NCBI GenBank assembly: GCA_016859345.1
Contig: CM029112.1
Coordinates: forward strand, 15,570,725 to 15,634,724
Direction: 5' to 3'
DNA from: Istiophorus platypterus
Lineage: Eukaryota; Chordata; Actinopteri; Istiophoriformes; Istiophoridae
DNA: 64,000 nt
The notes under the pieces are model-generated. The model had not been told where the DNA came from. It searched no databases and was given only the letters and a program-made list of their open reading frames with translations. Position 1 is the first letter of the stretch, and every line of letters begins with the position of its first letter. A program made the translations under genes and the position numbers. Shown here piece after piece: positions 44,021 to 57,913 of the stretch.

Positions 44021-47000
44021 GTAAGTGTTTGGTTCTACATTGATTGACTGAAAAAAACAAATGCATGCATGATAAACCAATTTTCTCTGAGACTTTTTTT
44101 AGACTGCTGTTTTACTCGGTTATATGGCATGTTTGAGGCTCTATTAGTGTTATGAACGATTTTCACATAATGCACAACCATTATATTGAAAGGTGTGTCT
44201 ATTATGTATTAGAGTAGAATTTAGTTTTAAGTTGTAGTTAATTAACTTGTATTAGTACTGAAACTATTTAGTCTATAGACTTAATGTGAGAAAACAAGGA
44301 ACCATGCCATTAATATGATTTACAGGATTGGTGTATTAGACTAAAATGTACAGTGTGTAAATGCTGACATGTTTTTTGATGAGGTTTTTTTGGCTAAACA
44401 ATGCAAGCGTAGACGACTCAGCAGATTATATACTATCATTTATACAGTGGGATGATATATATATAAAGTAAGTAAGTTTTGCATTTAGGTAAATTGTAGA
44501 GATACTTTAAAAAATCACTCTTTTGATAAATTGTCAACAGATATCACATTCACTGTAAGCCTCATTGTTGATGTGGTAACAGTAGAGCTTCGGTTCTCTT
44601 TGCTTCTCTTTGCTTCTCTTTGCTTCTCTTCGCTTCTCTTCGCTTCTCCTCTTTTCTCGTGACTTCTCTTCTGCTTCTCTTTGCTTCTCTTTGCTTCTCT
44701 TTGCTTCTCTTTGCTTCTCTTTGCTTCTCTTTGCTTCTCTTTGCTTCTCTTTGCTTCTCTTTGCTTCTCTTTGCTTCTCTTTGCTTCTCTTTGCTTCTCT
44801 TTGCTTCTCTTTGCTTCTCTTTGCTTCTCTTTGCTTCTCTTTGCTTCTCTTTGCTTCTCTTTGCTTCTCTTTGCTTCTCTTTGCTTCTCTTTGCTTCTCT
44901 TTGCTTCTCTTTGCTTCTCTTTGCTTCTCTTTGCTTCTCTTTGCTTCTCTTTGCTTCTCTTTGCTTCTCTTTGCTTCTCTTTGCTTCTCTTTGCTTCTCT
45001 TTGCTTCTCTTTGCTTCTCTTTGCTTCTCTTTGCTTCTCTTTGCTTCTCTTTGCTTCTCTTTGCTTCTCTTTGCTTCTCTTTGCTTCTCTTTGCTTCTCT
45101 TTGCTTCTCTTTGCTTCTCTTTGCTTCTCTTTGCTTCTCTTTGCTTCTCTTTGCTTCTCTTTGCTTCTCTTTGCTTCTCTTTGCTTCTCTTTGCTTCTCT
45201 TTGCTTCTCTTTGCTTCTCTTTGCTTCTCTTTGCTTCTCTTTGCTTCTCTTTGCTTCTCTTTGCTTCTCTTTGCTTCTCTTTGCTTCTCTTTGCTTCTCT
45301 TTGCTTCTCTTTGCTTCTCTTTGCTTCTCTTTGCTTCTCTTTGCTTCTCTTTGCTTCTCTTTGCTTCTCTTTGCTTCTCTTTGCTTCTCTTTGCTTCTCT
45401 TTGCTTCTCTTTGCTTCTCTTTGCTTCTCTTTGCTTCTCTTTGCTTCTCTTTGCTTCTCTTTGCTTCTCTTTGCTTCTCTTTGCTTCTCTTTGCTTCTCT
45501 TTGCTTCTCTTTGCTTCTCTTTGCTTCTCTTTGCTTCTCTTTGCTTCTCTTTGCTTCTCTTTGCTTCTCTTTGCTTCTCTTTGCTTCTCTTTGCTTCTCT
45601 TTGCTTCTCTTTGCTTCTCTTTGCTTCTCTTTGCTTCTCTTTGCTTCTCTTTGCTTCTCTTTGCTTCTCTTTGCTTCTCTTTGCTTCTCTTTGCTTCTCT
45701 TTGCTTCTCTTTGCTTCTCTTTGCTTCTCTTTGCTTCTCTTTGCTTCTCTTTGCTTCTCTTTGCTTCTCTTTGCTTCTCTTTGCTTCTCTTTGCTTCTCT
45801 TTGCTTCTCTTTGCTTCTCTTTGCTTCTCTTTGCTTCTCTTTGCTTCTCTTTGCTTCTCTTTGCTTCTCTTTGCTTCTCTTTGCTTCTCTTTGCTTCTCT
45901 TTGCTTCTCTTTGCTTCTCTTTGCTTCTCTTTGCTTCTCTTTGCTTCTCTTTGCTTCTCTTTGCTTCTCTTTGCTTCTCTTTGCTTCTCTTTGCTTCTCT
46001 TTGCTTCTCTTTGCTTCTCTTTGCTTCTCTTTGCTTCTCTTTGCTTCTCTTTGCTTCTCTTTGCTTCTCTTTGCTTCTCTTTGCTTCTCTTTGCTTCTCT
46101 TTGCTTCTCTTTGCTTCTCTTTGCTTCTCTTTGCTTCTCTTTGCTTCTCTTTGCTTCTCTTTGCTTCTCTTTGCTTCTCTTTGCTTCTCTTTGCTTCTCT
46201 TTGCTTCTCTTTGCTTCTCTTTGCTTCTCTTTGCTTCTCTTTGCTTCTCTTTGCTTCTCTTTGCTTCTCTTTGCTTCTCTTTGCTTCTCTTTGCTTCTCT
46301 TTGCTTCTCTTTGCTTCTCTTTGCTTCTCTTTGCTTCTCTTTGCTTCTCTTTGCTTCTCTTTGCTTCTCTTTGCTTCTCTTTGCTTCTCTTTGCTTCTCT
46401 TTGCTTCTCTTTGCTTCTCTTTGCTTCTCTTTGCTTCTCTTTGCTTCTCTTTGCTTCTCTTTGCTTCTCTTTGCTTCTCTTTGCTTCTCTTTGCTTCTCT
46501 TTGCTTCTCTTTGCTTCTCTTTGCTTCTCTTTGCTTCTCTTTGCTTCTCTTTGCTTCTCTTTGCTTCTCTTTGCTTCTCTTTGCTTCTCTTTGCTTCTCT
46601 TTGCTTCTCTTTGCTTCTCTTTGCTTCTCTTTGCTTCTCTTTGCTTCTCTTTGCTTCTCTTTGCTTCTCTTTGCTTCTCTTTGCTTCTCTTTGCTTCTCT
46701 TTGCTTCTCTTTGCTTCTCTTTGCTTCTCTTTGCTTCTCTTTGCTTCTCTTTGCTTCTCTTTGCTTCTCTTTGCTTCTCTTTGCTTCTCTTTGCTTCTCT
46801 TTGCTTCTCTTTGCTTCTCTTTGCTTCTCTTTGCTTCTCTTTGCTTCTCTTTGCTTCTCTTTGCTTCTCTTTGCTTCTCTTTGCTTCTCTTTGCTTCTCT
46901 TTGCTTCTCTTTGCTTCTCTTTGCTTCTCTTTGCTTCTCTTTGCTTCTCTTTGCTTCTCTTTGCTTCTCTTTGCTTCTCTTTGCTTCTCTTTGCTTCTCT

Positions 47001-50000
47001 TTGCTTCTCTTTGCTTCTCTTTGCTTCTCTTTGCTTCTCTTTGCTTCTCTTTGCTTCTCTTTGCTTCTCTTTGCTTCTCTTTGCTTCTCTTTGCTTCTCT
47101 TTGCTTCTCTTTGCTTCTCTTTGCTTCTCTTTGCTTCTCTTTGCTTCTCTTTGCTTCTCTTTGCAATGCTTATAAAGAATAGCCAGTGTTCAAAACAAGA
47201 TCTTGTTTCTCTAAAATGAAGCTTTAAAAGTGTTATCAGCCTCGATTTAAGAATAATCATATAATATTATTGTCATCAATCATACAAATAGTAAATGCGT
47301 GTGTGTATGGGAATTGATGTTAATAGCAAAGACCCCTAAATACCTGAATAATCTCTGATGATATCTTTGCTCTTCATTGTTTCAGCAGTATATTTAGTTC
47401 ATTTATTGGCCTGTGTGTGCTGGGGAAAGTTATTGGTGTACTGTTGATGGTAGCTTGACCCCTGAAGCCAAAACCAGACCCAGTGTGTAGATCTGAGAGC
47501 CTGTGCAGTTAAATAACCTAGAACCAATTTTATTTTATTTTAATTCATGTTCATAATTTCCTTTCCTTTATGTTATTTATCAATTCAAAGCAAAATCTGC
47601 CTTTTTTGAATTTAAGGAAGACATTTCTGGATATAGTCTTACAGGATAGGTTAACATTTTTAAAGTCTGTCTTAAAAGCAATTCTCACATACTCAAATGT
47701 ACATTGAAAAAGCTTTTGCTTGCTTTAATCAATCCTCCTGTTCATACTCTGTATTAAACATACTTAAAATGAAAGAGAGGGAGGTCAGAATTGGAATTTT
47801 CTAGTAAAAAGACTAACACTAGAAAATACTCGTTTGATTTGTTTAATGCAGACTGTTGAAGCCTCATATAAGCTTTGGATAAACTATATGATATATTTTT
47901 ACACATTTTACAAACAACAAAGACTTTTGATTTTGTCAACCATCACTTAGATTGAAGGCACGTTAGGAAGGGATATCCAGGTAGTCAGAGTGAACGGGAG
48001 GAGTCATCACAGCAAGCAAAAACTTCAGCGTCAGTCTACGTATGGGCACCTTAGTATTGTTTTAAGGCAGACTTTTTTTCTAAAGGTCCTATTTATAATT
48101 CATCTCTCACTTCATTTATTATGATTTAATTTTTAATTTGGTGATTTGTAGTTGGTTTTCCTTTAGAGGGCGCCATTGGATAGGTGCTAAATTTCATCTC
48201 TTCTGTTCCTGTCAGATCTACAAGAGTGACATTTCTAAAACTAGAGTATACTCTCTGGGTTTGGGATCGGTGTCAGGGCCAGATTTCCTCATTTGCTGTG
48301 ACCTCTGGGTGATTATTTTTCCTCTATAATCCTCAACTGTGATTGGTTGGAGGTCGCAAGTGACTGAGGAATGGTTGTGTAGAGTATCAGGCACTGGCAC
48401 AGAGAGAGATGACTGTAAGATGCATAGCTGCCGGTTTGTCATACAAGGATTTACTAAGTGCAGAATGCTGGTATGTTAATACATGTTCACCATCTAAAGA
48501 AGCATTAGACTGTTAGGAACAAATGTCCCTTTATTACAGCTCTTAATCCATGAATGGTTTTACTACTTCAAGTTGATCTTTTCTAGTGTTGATTTTTTTT
48601 TCTCCCCAGGATTGGCCAACAAAGACCCAAATCATAAACTTACAGTGTGTTATTTTACTTGATACTAATTTATTTTTTATATGAAATTCAAATTCTGTAA
48701 ATCAGCAACAAAACATCCATCCTAGTACTTCTACTATAACAATATATTAGAGGGATTACTCAATATATACATATAGGCTGGATTTTAATAGCTGTTAAAA
48801 AGTTCATCATGAATTGTGGTGGATTTGAGTTGGTCCATGAGGTTTCTACACAAAGTCTTCCTAAGTATCATGTGGTCTCAGACAAATTCTCTAACACCTA
48901 AAATTAACTTTGACATTTTTTTATTTCTGAACAAAAGTGTTCAGCCCTTTCTTATTAAAACGCGATTTTGCACACAGTGCCCAGTATTTTTGACTTTATT
49001 AGCTGCTTTCTCCTCCTCTCTCTGTGGTCATTTGTGGCCTGAGGGCGGTGCTGCAATGCCGTGCCTTGCTCACCGACGCCCCATCTCTTGTCTCCCACAC
49101 ACAGCACACTAATGACTTTGCCCTGTACACCGAGGCCATTAAGTTTTTCAACCACCCTGAAAGCATGGTCCGCATCGCAGTCCGCACCATCACACTCAAT
49201 GTCTACAAAGGTGAGTGCCAGGAACACGCATGCACACATACTAACCATGTCCACGTGCGCATACACAAAACAGACACACTCACTCATGGGATGCTGGGAC
49301 TGCCTGCTGCTTCTCTTTGTACAATTTCCTTCCTCTTGCCACTGCTTCTGGTGCATGAGCATGACTAACAGGTGATGCTGTGACATATACACACACAAAT
49401 ATACAGTCACCAGAACTTATGGCCTAAAATGTTTTTTTGCCTTCCGCTGTAACTGAAAATAATCAGTCAGTTAAAAAATTGGCTCCTCAGAATTGTAATG
49501 TAATCCAAATAATGTCTTTTAAGGTGTCAATTTAGCACATTTTCTTACATTTTCCAAAGGTCCTGCAGTTATTCTGTTTATTCACAGCAACATGGTAATA
49601 CTCAAAGAATTTAAAGTGTCTCTAAGTAGCCCTTTGGGCAGCTACATTTGATTTTTAGTGCGTCTTGGGTTTTTTTTGTTTTGTCTTTTTTACAATATCT
49701 CAATCTGCCATAGGGTAGAGATTTAACCAATTGAATTCCTAACAGATTTACAGCACAAGCTGGAAATTCAGTAAATATTTGCTCCAAACTTGAAAGATGA
49801 AAGCTGTTAACTTTTAACACTCAGCTGAAATGTCAAAATTACAGAAAATATATAGAAATATCCACAGTTAATTCAGACTCTGTGGATGCCTAGAAGAACA
49901 AGCCAGTTTTGGGATAATTGGTTATTTTGAGGACAAATTAAGGGTCTTATTCCCTAATGTTAAATACCTTTTCAAACTGTCACTTTTGCTCACATTCACT

Positions 50001-53000
50001 TTTGACATTTGTCATTATCTCAGTAACATCTGCTAATTATTTAAAAATTTGTCCTTGCATTGTGTGCACTCATAAGGATTTTAAGCTAGCATCAAATTCG
50101 CTTTAATAATGACAGTCACATTTGTATAGACGAATTGGAAGTGCAAACTTTTTTTTAGTTCACTCACAAACACTCAGCTGCAATCCATTTATTGTCTTGT
50201 CATTATGGTCTTCTTGTATTATCCTTGTTAACTCCTAAGTTACTGTCATGATCTACTTTTATACATAGGAGCTTTATTATAAGGACATAATGAAAAAAGA
50301 TTTTTTAATAAGATGCCGAAAAGACCAAATTTATTAAAAGTAACTGATGATATAGAATGACATAATCCAACACCATAGATAAACAGGTAAACATTTTTTG
50401 GAATTTTTTTTGTTAACATAGCATTACCACGAGGTTTCACAACTCTCCTTCACTGAACCTAACAATCAAACATTTGCGAACTTTATTTAACCTAGCATGC
50501 AAAGTTGTATGGTGAAATTTCCACCAGTTAATTTACTGTATATAAGCACTGCAGGTTTTTCAAACTACATGTCCAGCGCAGCTGCAGTACAGCACTAATG
50601 CTGTGAGTCTGTGAACGAGACTTTTCCTGTGGCTGCATTGCTTTGTGTACTGGGCTGCATCGGCCTCTGCTTTTCCTTCCTGCAGTTTCTCTGGGCACCT
50701 CAAGGCCTTAGTGCTTGTTGCTGTCACTCCAGGGGAGGCGGGTGGTGCTTTATGTGGGTCTTCTCTGACATCGCACTTCTCTTCGCTATGCATAACATAA
50801 CATTGCCGCAAAATGCAGTCGCCGCAGCAGATCAACAATGGCTTCCTGTCTGTCTCTGAGATTGTATGTTTTCTCCTGCATGTAATACTTTACTCCCGTA
50901 AAACTTTGGTTTTCTTTTGTAAATAATGTCTTGACTCTGTTAGTCTCAAAAGTGTCATCACCACAGTTGGCACAACTGACTTTAACCATTGTAGAAATAC
51001 AAGTCGTTAATGAAGTAACCTAGTGGTGTGCGAAATATATTATTGCTGAGCTGGCCATGGGTTTTGCTATAGTACGGAATCTGTCAAAGTGGGAAGCATC
51101 AACTCAGTGCAACAACTGTGACTAGTGGTGCAGGACACTAAACTGTTGTAATAACAAATTTCCCAGTGATTTTATGCTGTGAAATGCAAGGCAAGTTTAT
51201 CTGTATAGCACTTTTCAACATAAAGGCAATTTAGAGTTCTATACAGAAGAAACAAATAGGCATTTAGATATAAAAGCTGTGATTGTTGGGGAAATAAATC
51301 AAAACACTTGAAAACCCTTACAAACCTAACTTTAGGCACAAGTGTTAAAATAGTGAAGGAAAATGATTCAACTTTTTGAAATTAACCAGTGATTTAAATA
51401 TCATAACAGTGAAAGTGAATCATTATGCTGTAATGTAAAACATTATATATTTTAGTTTTTTTGTTGAACATGGCACAGTTTGATCCTTCCTACTGATTCC
51501 TCGAGACATGCACTGCAACAAATGACACCCTGGAAAAGGATTTTATTCACCACCGAGACCAATTGATTCAGTGTCAATATAGTTTATTCATTTATCTAAT
51601 TATGTTATTACACTGTTTTTTTTCCTGCAGTGTTAGTTGTTTAATGACACGTACTTGGTGCAGTAATTAAGGAGTATTTGAGACAGTTTCGTGTGTTAAG
51701 ATGTACATAATTACCTTTTTTTTTAAATTGTTTTTCTTGTTGACATTTTCCTAAGTAAAAAGAATTTCAAATATCATGAAATAAGGTGACATGTATATTC
51801 ATTTTCCAGGTGTGCCATAATTTGCAGTTTATTTGTTAAGATACCTGTGGGGTCCTTCCCAACCTCCACCCCTTCCTCCGCCCCACCCAGCCACCCCTAT
51901 ACTTACATTAACCCTTTGTCTGTTTCCCCCTCTCCCTCCTCCTCTTCAAAAAACCACTCCACCTACTCTTCCTCTCCTTGTCTCTCTCCTCCTCTCCCTC
52001 CCCCCTCCCTCTGCGCGCCCCATCTGCCTAACTCCAGTTTCATGTAAGTTGGTTCCATTCATTCAGTCTTTTTCTGAGGGCTGGGTATTGTGAAAACATG
52101 TTTTGTTGTTATTTTCTTTATACCTTTACTAATTGTTCATACAGTACATGAGCATAGATACAATTCTAACGTGTTACAATAGCTTCTATGCTCATGTCAG
52201 TGTTGTTTGGTTTTTATCAAAAAAAACATGGTTTCAAATGAGTTATTACTAGGCATCACATGTCTGTTGATACCCAGCCCTATTTGTTCCTAATGTGTAT
52301 TTATTAGAAATGTACTGGACTGAATACCCCTGAAATTCTTTGTTATAGTCCATTCTGAATCACCCACCTACCCACATGCAGAAAAACCTGCATGCCTTTT
52401 TTAATTTGGTTCTTCTTGGGTTAATTGATCCCACAGACTTACTTTCAGCAGAGCACATGTTGGGTTTGACAGTTTTGGTCACTGTGATTATTGAGCCAGT
52501 ATCTCCCTCTGCATTAATACTTAGTTAATCCATTAATGAACTAAACTGGAATAGCACAGTGACTCTGAGGAGTGGCATTATGTGAGTTGTCCTTTTGTTC
52601 TCTGCTATCATGTAATTTTTTTCATTTTACTTAACTGCTCTTTTGTTACTTATCTCAGATTGACCTGTGTGAGAATTTAGAACCATCATTTGAAAGTGTC
52701 ACTAAACAGGGCTGTTCACATTGCATATCAGATGAGCTGTTATTCAAGGAAGAGAAGTGAATCAGATATCTCCCTTCATTGTCCACACTTTCTGGTTTTC
52801 CCTGACTTGCCCATTGTGTTAAGTTGCAGTTGGCTCTTATTCCTGACCGATCAAAGGAATGCATTGAAGGGCATTTGTCTCAGATTTTTCTGCTCTGTAG
52901 TTTTCCTTTCCAAAACAGTTCTAGCAGTTTGTATTGGGGACAGAAGGATTACGTTTTACTACTAATATTAACCCCTTTACAAAAAAAAAACAAATTTAGC

Positions 53001-56000
53001 CTGCTGTCCAAATTGATAGGTTTTAATACTGTAGACCTCAAAACAGCATTGACCATTGCATGAGTGTGACTACGAGCTCTATAACTACTAGTGAAGTTAT
53101 TACTACTACTATTAAACTAAATCAGCCTCAAATCAGTCTCCTGTATAAAGACAACTTCGCTTAAGAAAGTATTAGTTCGTGTGACATGGTGGTGAGTGTA
53201 GGTCACAGACTCATATTAAAGCACACAGGAAATTGGACGGAAAAGCAGTTTTTATTTCTCTTATTACTGCATAAGAAGCTCCCCTCATGCTAATCAAACT
53301 GTTGTTTTAATATGAAACTAGACTGGCTTTTCTCTTAATTCCACTCCAGTGGTATTCCCTTTATTTTGTATTAATAAAGTTAGATTGACTAAACCAAATC
53401 CTGTAATTAATTTGACTACATTGGGGTTTGTTAATTTTCTTATTTTGTCTCCTAATTTAAAAGATTTTTCTGTTTTATTGTTCATAATCAACTGTCACAT
53501 TCTAGTAATTCTCCGGGATCAGGAAGTGGGTGTGTGTCTGTACTTGACATCATGGTTAGCCTTGGTAATGACTTCTTTTCCGGACCTACTCTCTCTAGTG
53601 GACAACCAGCACATGCTGCACTACATCCGAGATAAGACAGCAGTTCCGTATTTCAGCAACTTGGTGTGGTTTATCGGCAGCCATGTCATTGAATTGGACA
53701 AGTGTGTGCAAACAGATGAAGAGTGAGTGCCATCTATCTTTCTCAGTGTTTCTCGGTGTAATTCTCACTGTGGCCTCTAGGGATCAGGGCCGTGTGTTTT
53801 TTAGTCATTATTCTAGCGCTCCTTTCATGATATTTGTACATGGGGGCATAAAGCATTATATAAACTGCATTGTAATATAGTTTTACTCATATTGCTGGTC
53901 ATTGTTTTCTTTTTATGTATTGTTAAATCAATGAATATAGACTGTTAATGTCTTCTTAAGTAGATTTATAGTTAGAAAAATATTAGAGATCTACATCAGT
54001 GTCATCTATTTTCTGTATCTCCATGTTCATCCATCAGAATGCCATTTGTTTTATAACTTCACCATTACATTTTAAACCTTGGCCAGTTCCATGACCTTGA
54101 TAATATCTCAGTCTCTCTCCCTCTCTCTCTCTCTCTCTCACTCTCTCTCACTCTCACTTTCTCTCTCACTCTCTCTCTCTTGTTCTCACTCTCGCTTCCT
54201 CCCAGACATAAGAACAGGGGAAAGTTAAGTGACCTGGTAGCGGAGCACCTTGACCATCTCCACTACCTGAACGACATTCTCATTATCAACTGTGAATTCC
54301 TTAATGACGTTTTGACAGACCACCTTCTCAACCGTCTGTTCCTGCCCCTCTATGTGTACTCTTTGGTCAGCCCTGAGACGGTATGGTACCCTCATGTGCA
54401 TCTCTTCATAAATTGGGCTACGCTGAGGTTAACAGGTTCATACTTGAAAACCTGTGTCAAATCAAATACCTCTATTCATTTCTAAACCATGTTCAGACAA
54501 CTTCTCAGTACTGACATGTTATGACACATTGGCATGTATGTGTTTCTTCCTAAGCTAAAGTGTTAAGGAACATATCAGAAAAACTGTGCTTGTGTGTCAA
54601 CAGTTTTTTTTTTTTTTTTAGTGGGATTTTGGTAATGACTTTTTGTAGCCCGTTTGGGGCTGCAGCTAACCATAATTTACACTGCTTGTTAATCTGGTGA
54701 TTATTGTTGCAATCATTCAATAAATTGTGTAGTCTGTCAAATGTCAGTAATGTAAGTGAAGTGTAAAGTGTAAAAGGCCCATCCTCATCTGAAGTGACTT
54801 CTTCTTGTTTTTTTTGATAAAGGCCCATTGTTTTCAGTTCATTTTAGCACAAAACTTGTTCAAAGGACCTATTGCATCATAATCAAATGCATATCCACAC
54901 TGGTTTTGATTAGTTACTTCGTTTTACGGTTTTAATGATATCAAAATGGAGCAATGTGTGAATCTCTCCTGATGGTGCATTCACATGTTGAAATGATAAC
55001 AGACCTTTGCCATTCAGGTGCCACCTAACATTGAATTTATAAGCTTTTATTTTTGGGAACACATCTGGGTTACAAATAATTATCAAACATGAATGTCATA
55101 AAAACTTTAAAAGCTCATTTTACTGAATGTTCTTTTGCTGACTTCAGTGTGTAACACTATTATAGCCACTCAGCAGCACATAAACATACCATTCTTCCAC
55201 CGGCAGCTGCTATTTAGTATAACACATTCCTAACTAGGCAGTTCAGTGTTTTTGTTGCCATGAGAGGGACATTGGCACTGGGGTTGGAGGAGCTAGCTCA
55301 GGGCAGTGTTGCGGTTCAGAAAGTGTGTTTTCATCAGAAACATGTTATGCTTCATTTTTCATTTAGCAAAGTTATAAAAGTGGATGTATGTTAGGGGGAG
55401 AGAACCACTACATTTTGAAGGAAGATGTGTCACCCATTTTGAAAATTAAAACAATTTCGCAGAATATTACAGAAGGTTAAACATGGCTATGGTTAACCTA
55501 TGCTGTGGGGAATGACTAACAGTGCTATTTATAGGTGTAAGTAGAGAGCAGTTATTTGGTTTAAATGCCAAACAACTTGTATGATCCTTTAAACTACTAA
55601 ATGGTTACTAAACTTTTGAATTATTCCATTTCTATCCTATGTCTCCTCACTCTCTCCAGTTTCAACTCATTATGCATTTTACTATGCCTTCCATTTCCAT
55701 ATAGGTACTAACAATAAAACTGTTACATCTTTGACCTTGACTGGCCATTAATTTTTTCTGTTTTTCAGTCTGAGGAGCGAAAAATTAACTCTCAGGTGTC
55801 CCTCTACCTGCTGTCTCAAGTAAGCAACGCACACAAATGGCTCAGACTCTTGTCATGTTGTGTAATCACTCAGGAAATGTAAAGAAGATATTCATTCAAG
55901 CAGACCAGTTCCTTGAAGCAGAGTTTTAAAGAGGGCTTACAACTAAATATCTTTTGGAATTATTTGGAGAGGCTCCAGGTTTGTATTGAGGGGAAAAAAT

Positions 56001-57093
56001 GGCATTGTTCAAAATGCATTTTCTGACCGAGTTGTTAACTTTGCCTTGCTTTTTTTCACAATACCATATACTTTGCTTTCGATCAGTGGTCCTTGTTTTA
56101 AAGACATTTTTGTTGCACAGTTAAGAAAGTAATTAGAATGTGTTTGTATGCTTTTCAGGTGTTTCTGATCATCCACTATCAGCCACTGGTCAACGCCCTG
56201 GCTGACGTTATTCTAAATGGGGACCTATCTGTCTTCACCCCACAGACAGACATACAAAGCACACAAAAGAATACGGTAAAACATACACACATACACTCTT
56301 ACAAAAAAAGGTATAACAATTTCATACACGCTCAAAAACATACTGTACAGACCAACATGCAAACCAGAAACATTTATGACATGAACAGCACTAGCAGAAA
56401 GATGATTTCTGTGAGTGTCTGTGTGTGTGTACATTGCACTTTGGTCAACACACAGACACACACACACAACTGTACATTGTAATGTAAACTCACACTACAA
56501 TGTACAACATACACACACACTGGGTGTAAAGCACAGAAACGAGAAATGCAGACAAGCACACCCACGCAGGCAACCGCATGGATGCATGCTTGTGCAGGCA
56601 CGCACACACACACCCACACACAAACACACTAATTGGAGTTGCAGACGTACATGTAGGTGGTTATGAGATCGCAGGGTCATGGTTTTCTCCATGATTCATC
56701 CACATCAAGGCAGCAACATGCAAATGCAAAGTTTTTTGACTTTCCATTTTTCACTCTCTTCCTCGCGTCCATCTTTTCTTCTGTCCAGGCCTCAATTTGA
56801 AACATTCTGTCTGCTTTTTCTTCCTCTCTATTTTCTTTCTTCCTTTCTCTTTCTCTGAATGCCCCTTTTTACCCATGTCTGTATCAACATGTCATTTCCT
56901 TCTGCTCTTAGTATTTTTCTGTCTACCCCTTCTTTTCCCAATATGAGTCCCCTCACTCATTTTCTAATTCAACTTCAGTTTCTTTTCCTCCTTCTTCTCT
57001 ACTTCTTGAATTTTTGACCATCTGTTTGTGAGCCAGGTGGGTGTACTGAGGTAGTGAGCATTTCTGAGAATCCTTGTGGTTATTCTCTGTGCT

Positions 57094-57125
<32 letters not shown>

Positions 57126-57876
57126 CATTATAGCTGTTGTAAGAAGCAGCCTACTTTTTCAGTGAATGTGGGTTGAGGCGTGATGTCTGAGAAATGTTGG
57201 CCTACTACAACCTGAGACAGTCAAACCCAACAAGTGCATACCAGCTATTGATTGAGCAGTGCTTTAACCCTCACTGTATTTTTTGGATGTTAAAGTTGCC
57301 ACGTTGCATTTGTAACCATTAGCATCGTCTTTTTCCAAAAAATTAGATAAGTACATATAGAGGCCACTGAAGTGGTCCTAATTTTAGGAAAGAGACCTGA
57401 GATGGTTTCAAAGTCATAGGGCTTTTTTGTTATAGATAATATTTTTCATTTTTCTGTATTTGTTCCTGTGTTTTTTCCACTTTATTTGTTCCTTGCTGGT
57501 TTGCTACTGAGCAGTCAGCACAGGGACTTTGATGGCTTGCCTTTCTCAAAGGAAAAATGAAATTTAACAGACACCATAAGCTAACTTGAATAATTAGTTT
57601 CTATATTAAGGAGTCAAATAAGGTTTTCTTATTCTCAGTAGAGGTCTTGATACTAATTCAGATAGGGCTAATTACTTGCATGTCTTTCTTTGTTTTCTTG
57701 TTCATAGCTTGCATGTGCTCACACCTGTCCTCACAGTATTGGTCATTCTGCATTTTTAAGGTACTAAGTTAATTTGCATTACTGCACAATGTCTTGTGGA
57801 AAGAGCCAAAAAAGCCCGAGACAGTTCCTGGTGATGTCTTATCACTTTGTGTTGGTGCCTGGTCTAGATATTGTAC

Positions 57877-57913
<37 letters not shown>

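Noticed and set aside
44515..47260. Giant open frames of 830-908 codons on both strands
   Set aside because: They are the translation of a 10-bp tandem repeat whose 30-nt period lacks stop codons; they encode only repeated 10-residue words and lie in a clec16a intron.
44020..49105. Direct splice of the two neighbouring clec16a exons
   Set aside because: Phase 1 into phase 0 destroys the conserved reading frame of the downstream exon, so an exon must be missing instead.
50611..50859. Hydrophobic 82-codon ORF (and its reverse-strand partner)
   Set aside because: Inside a clec16a intron, no recognised family, no splice context or poly(A) evidence; length compatible with chance.
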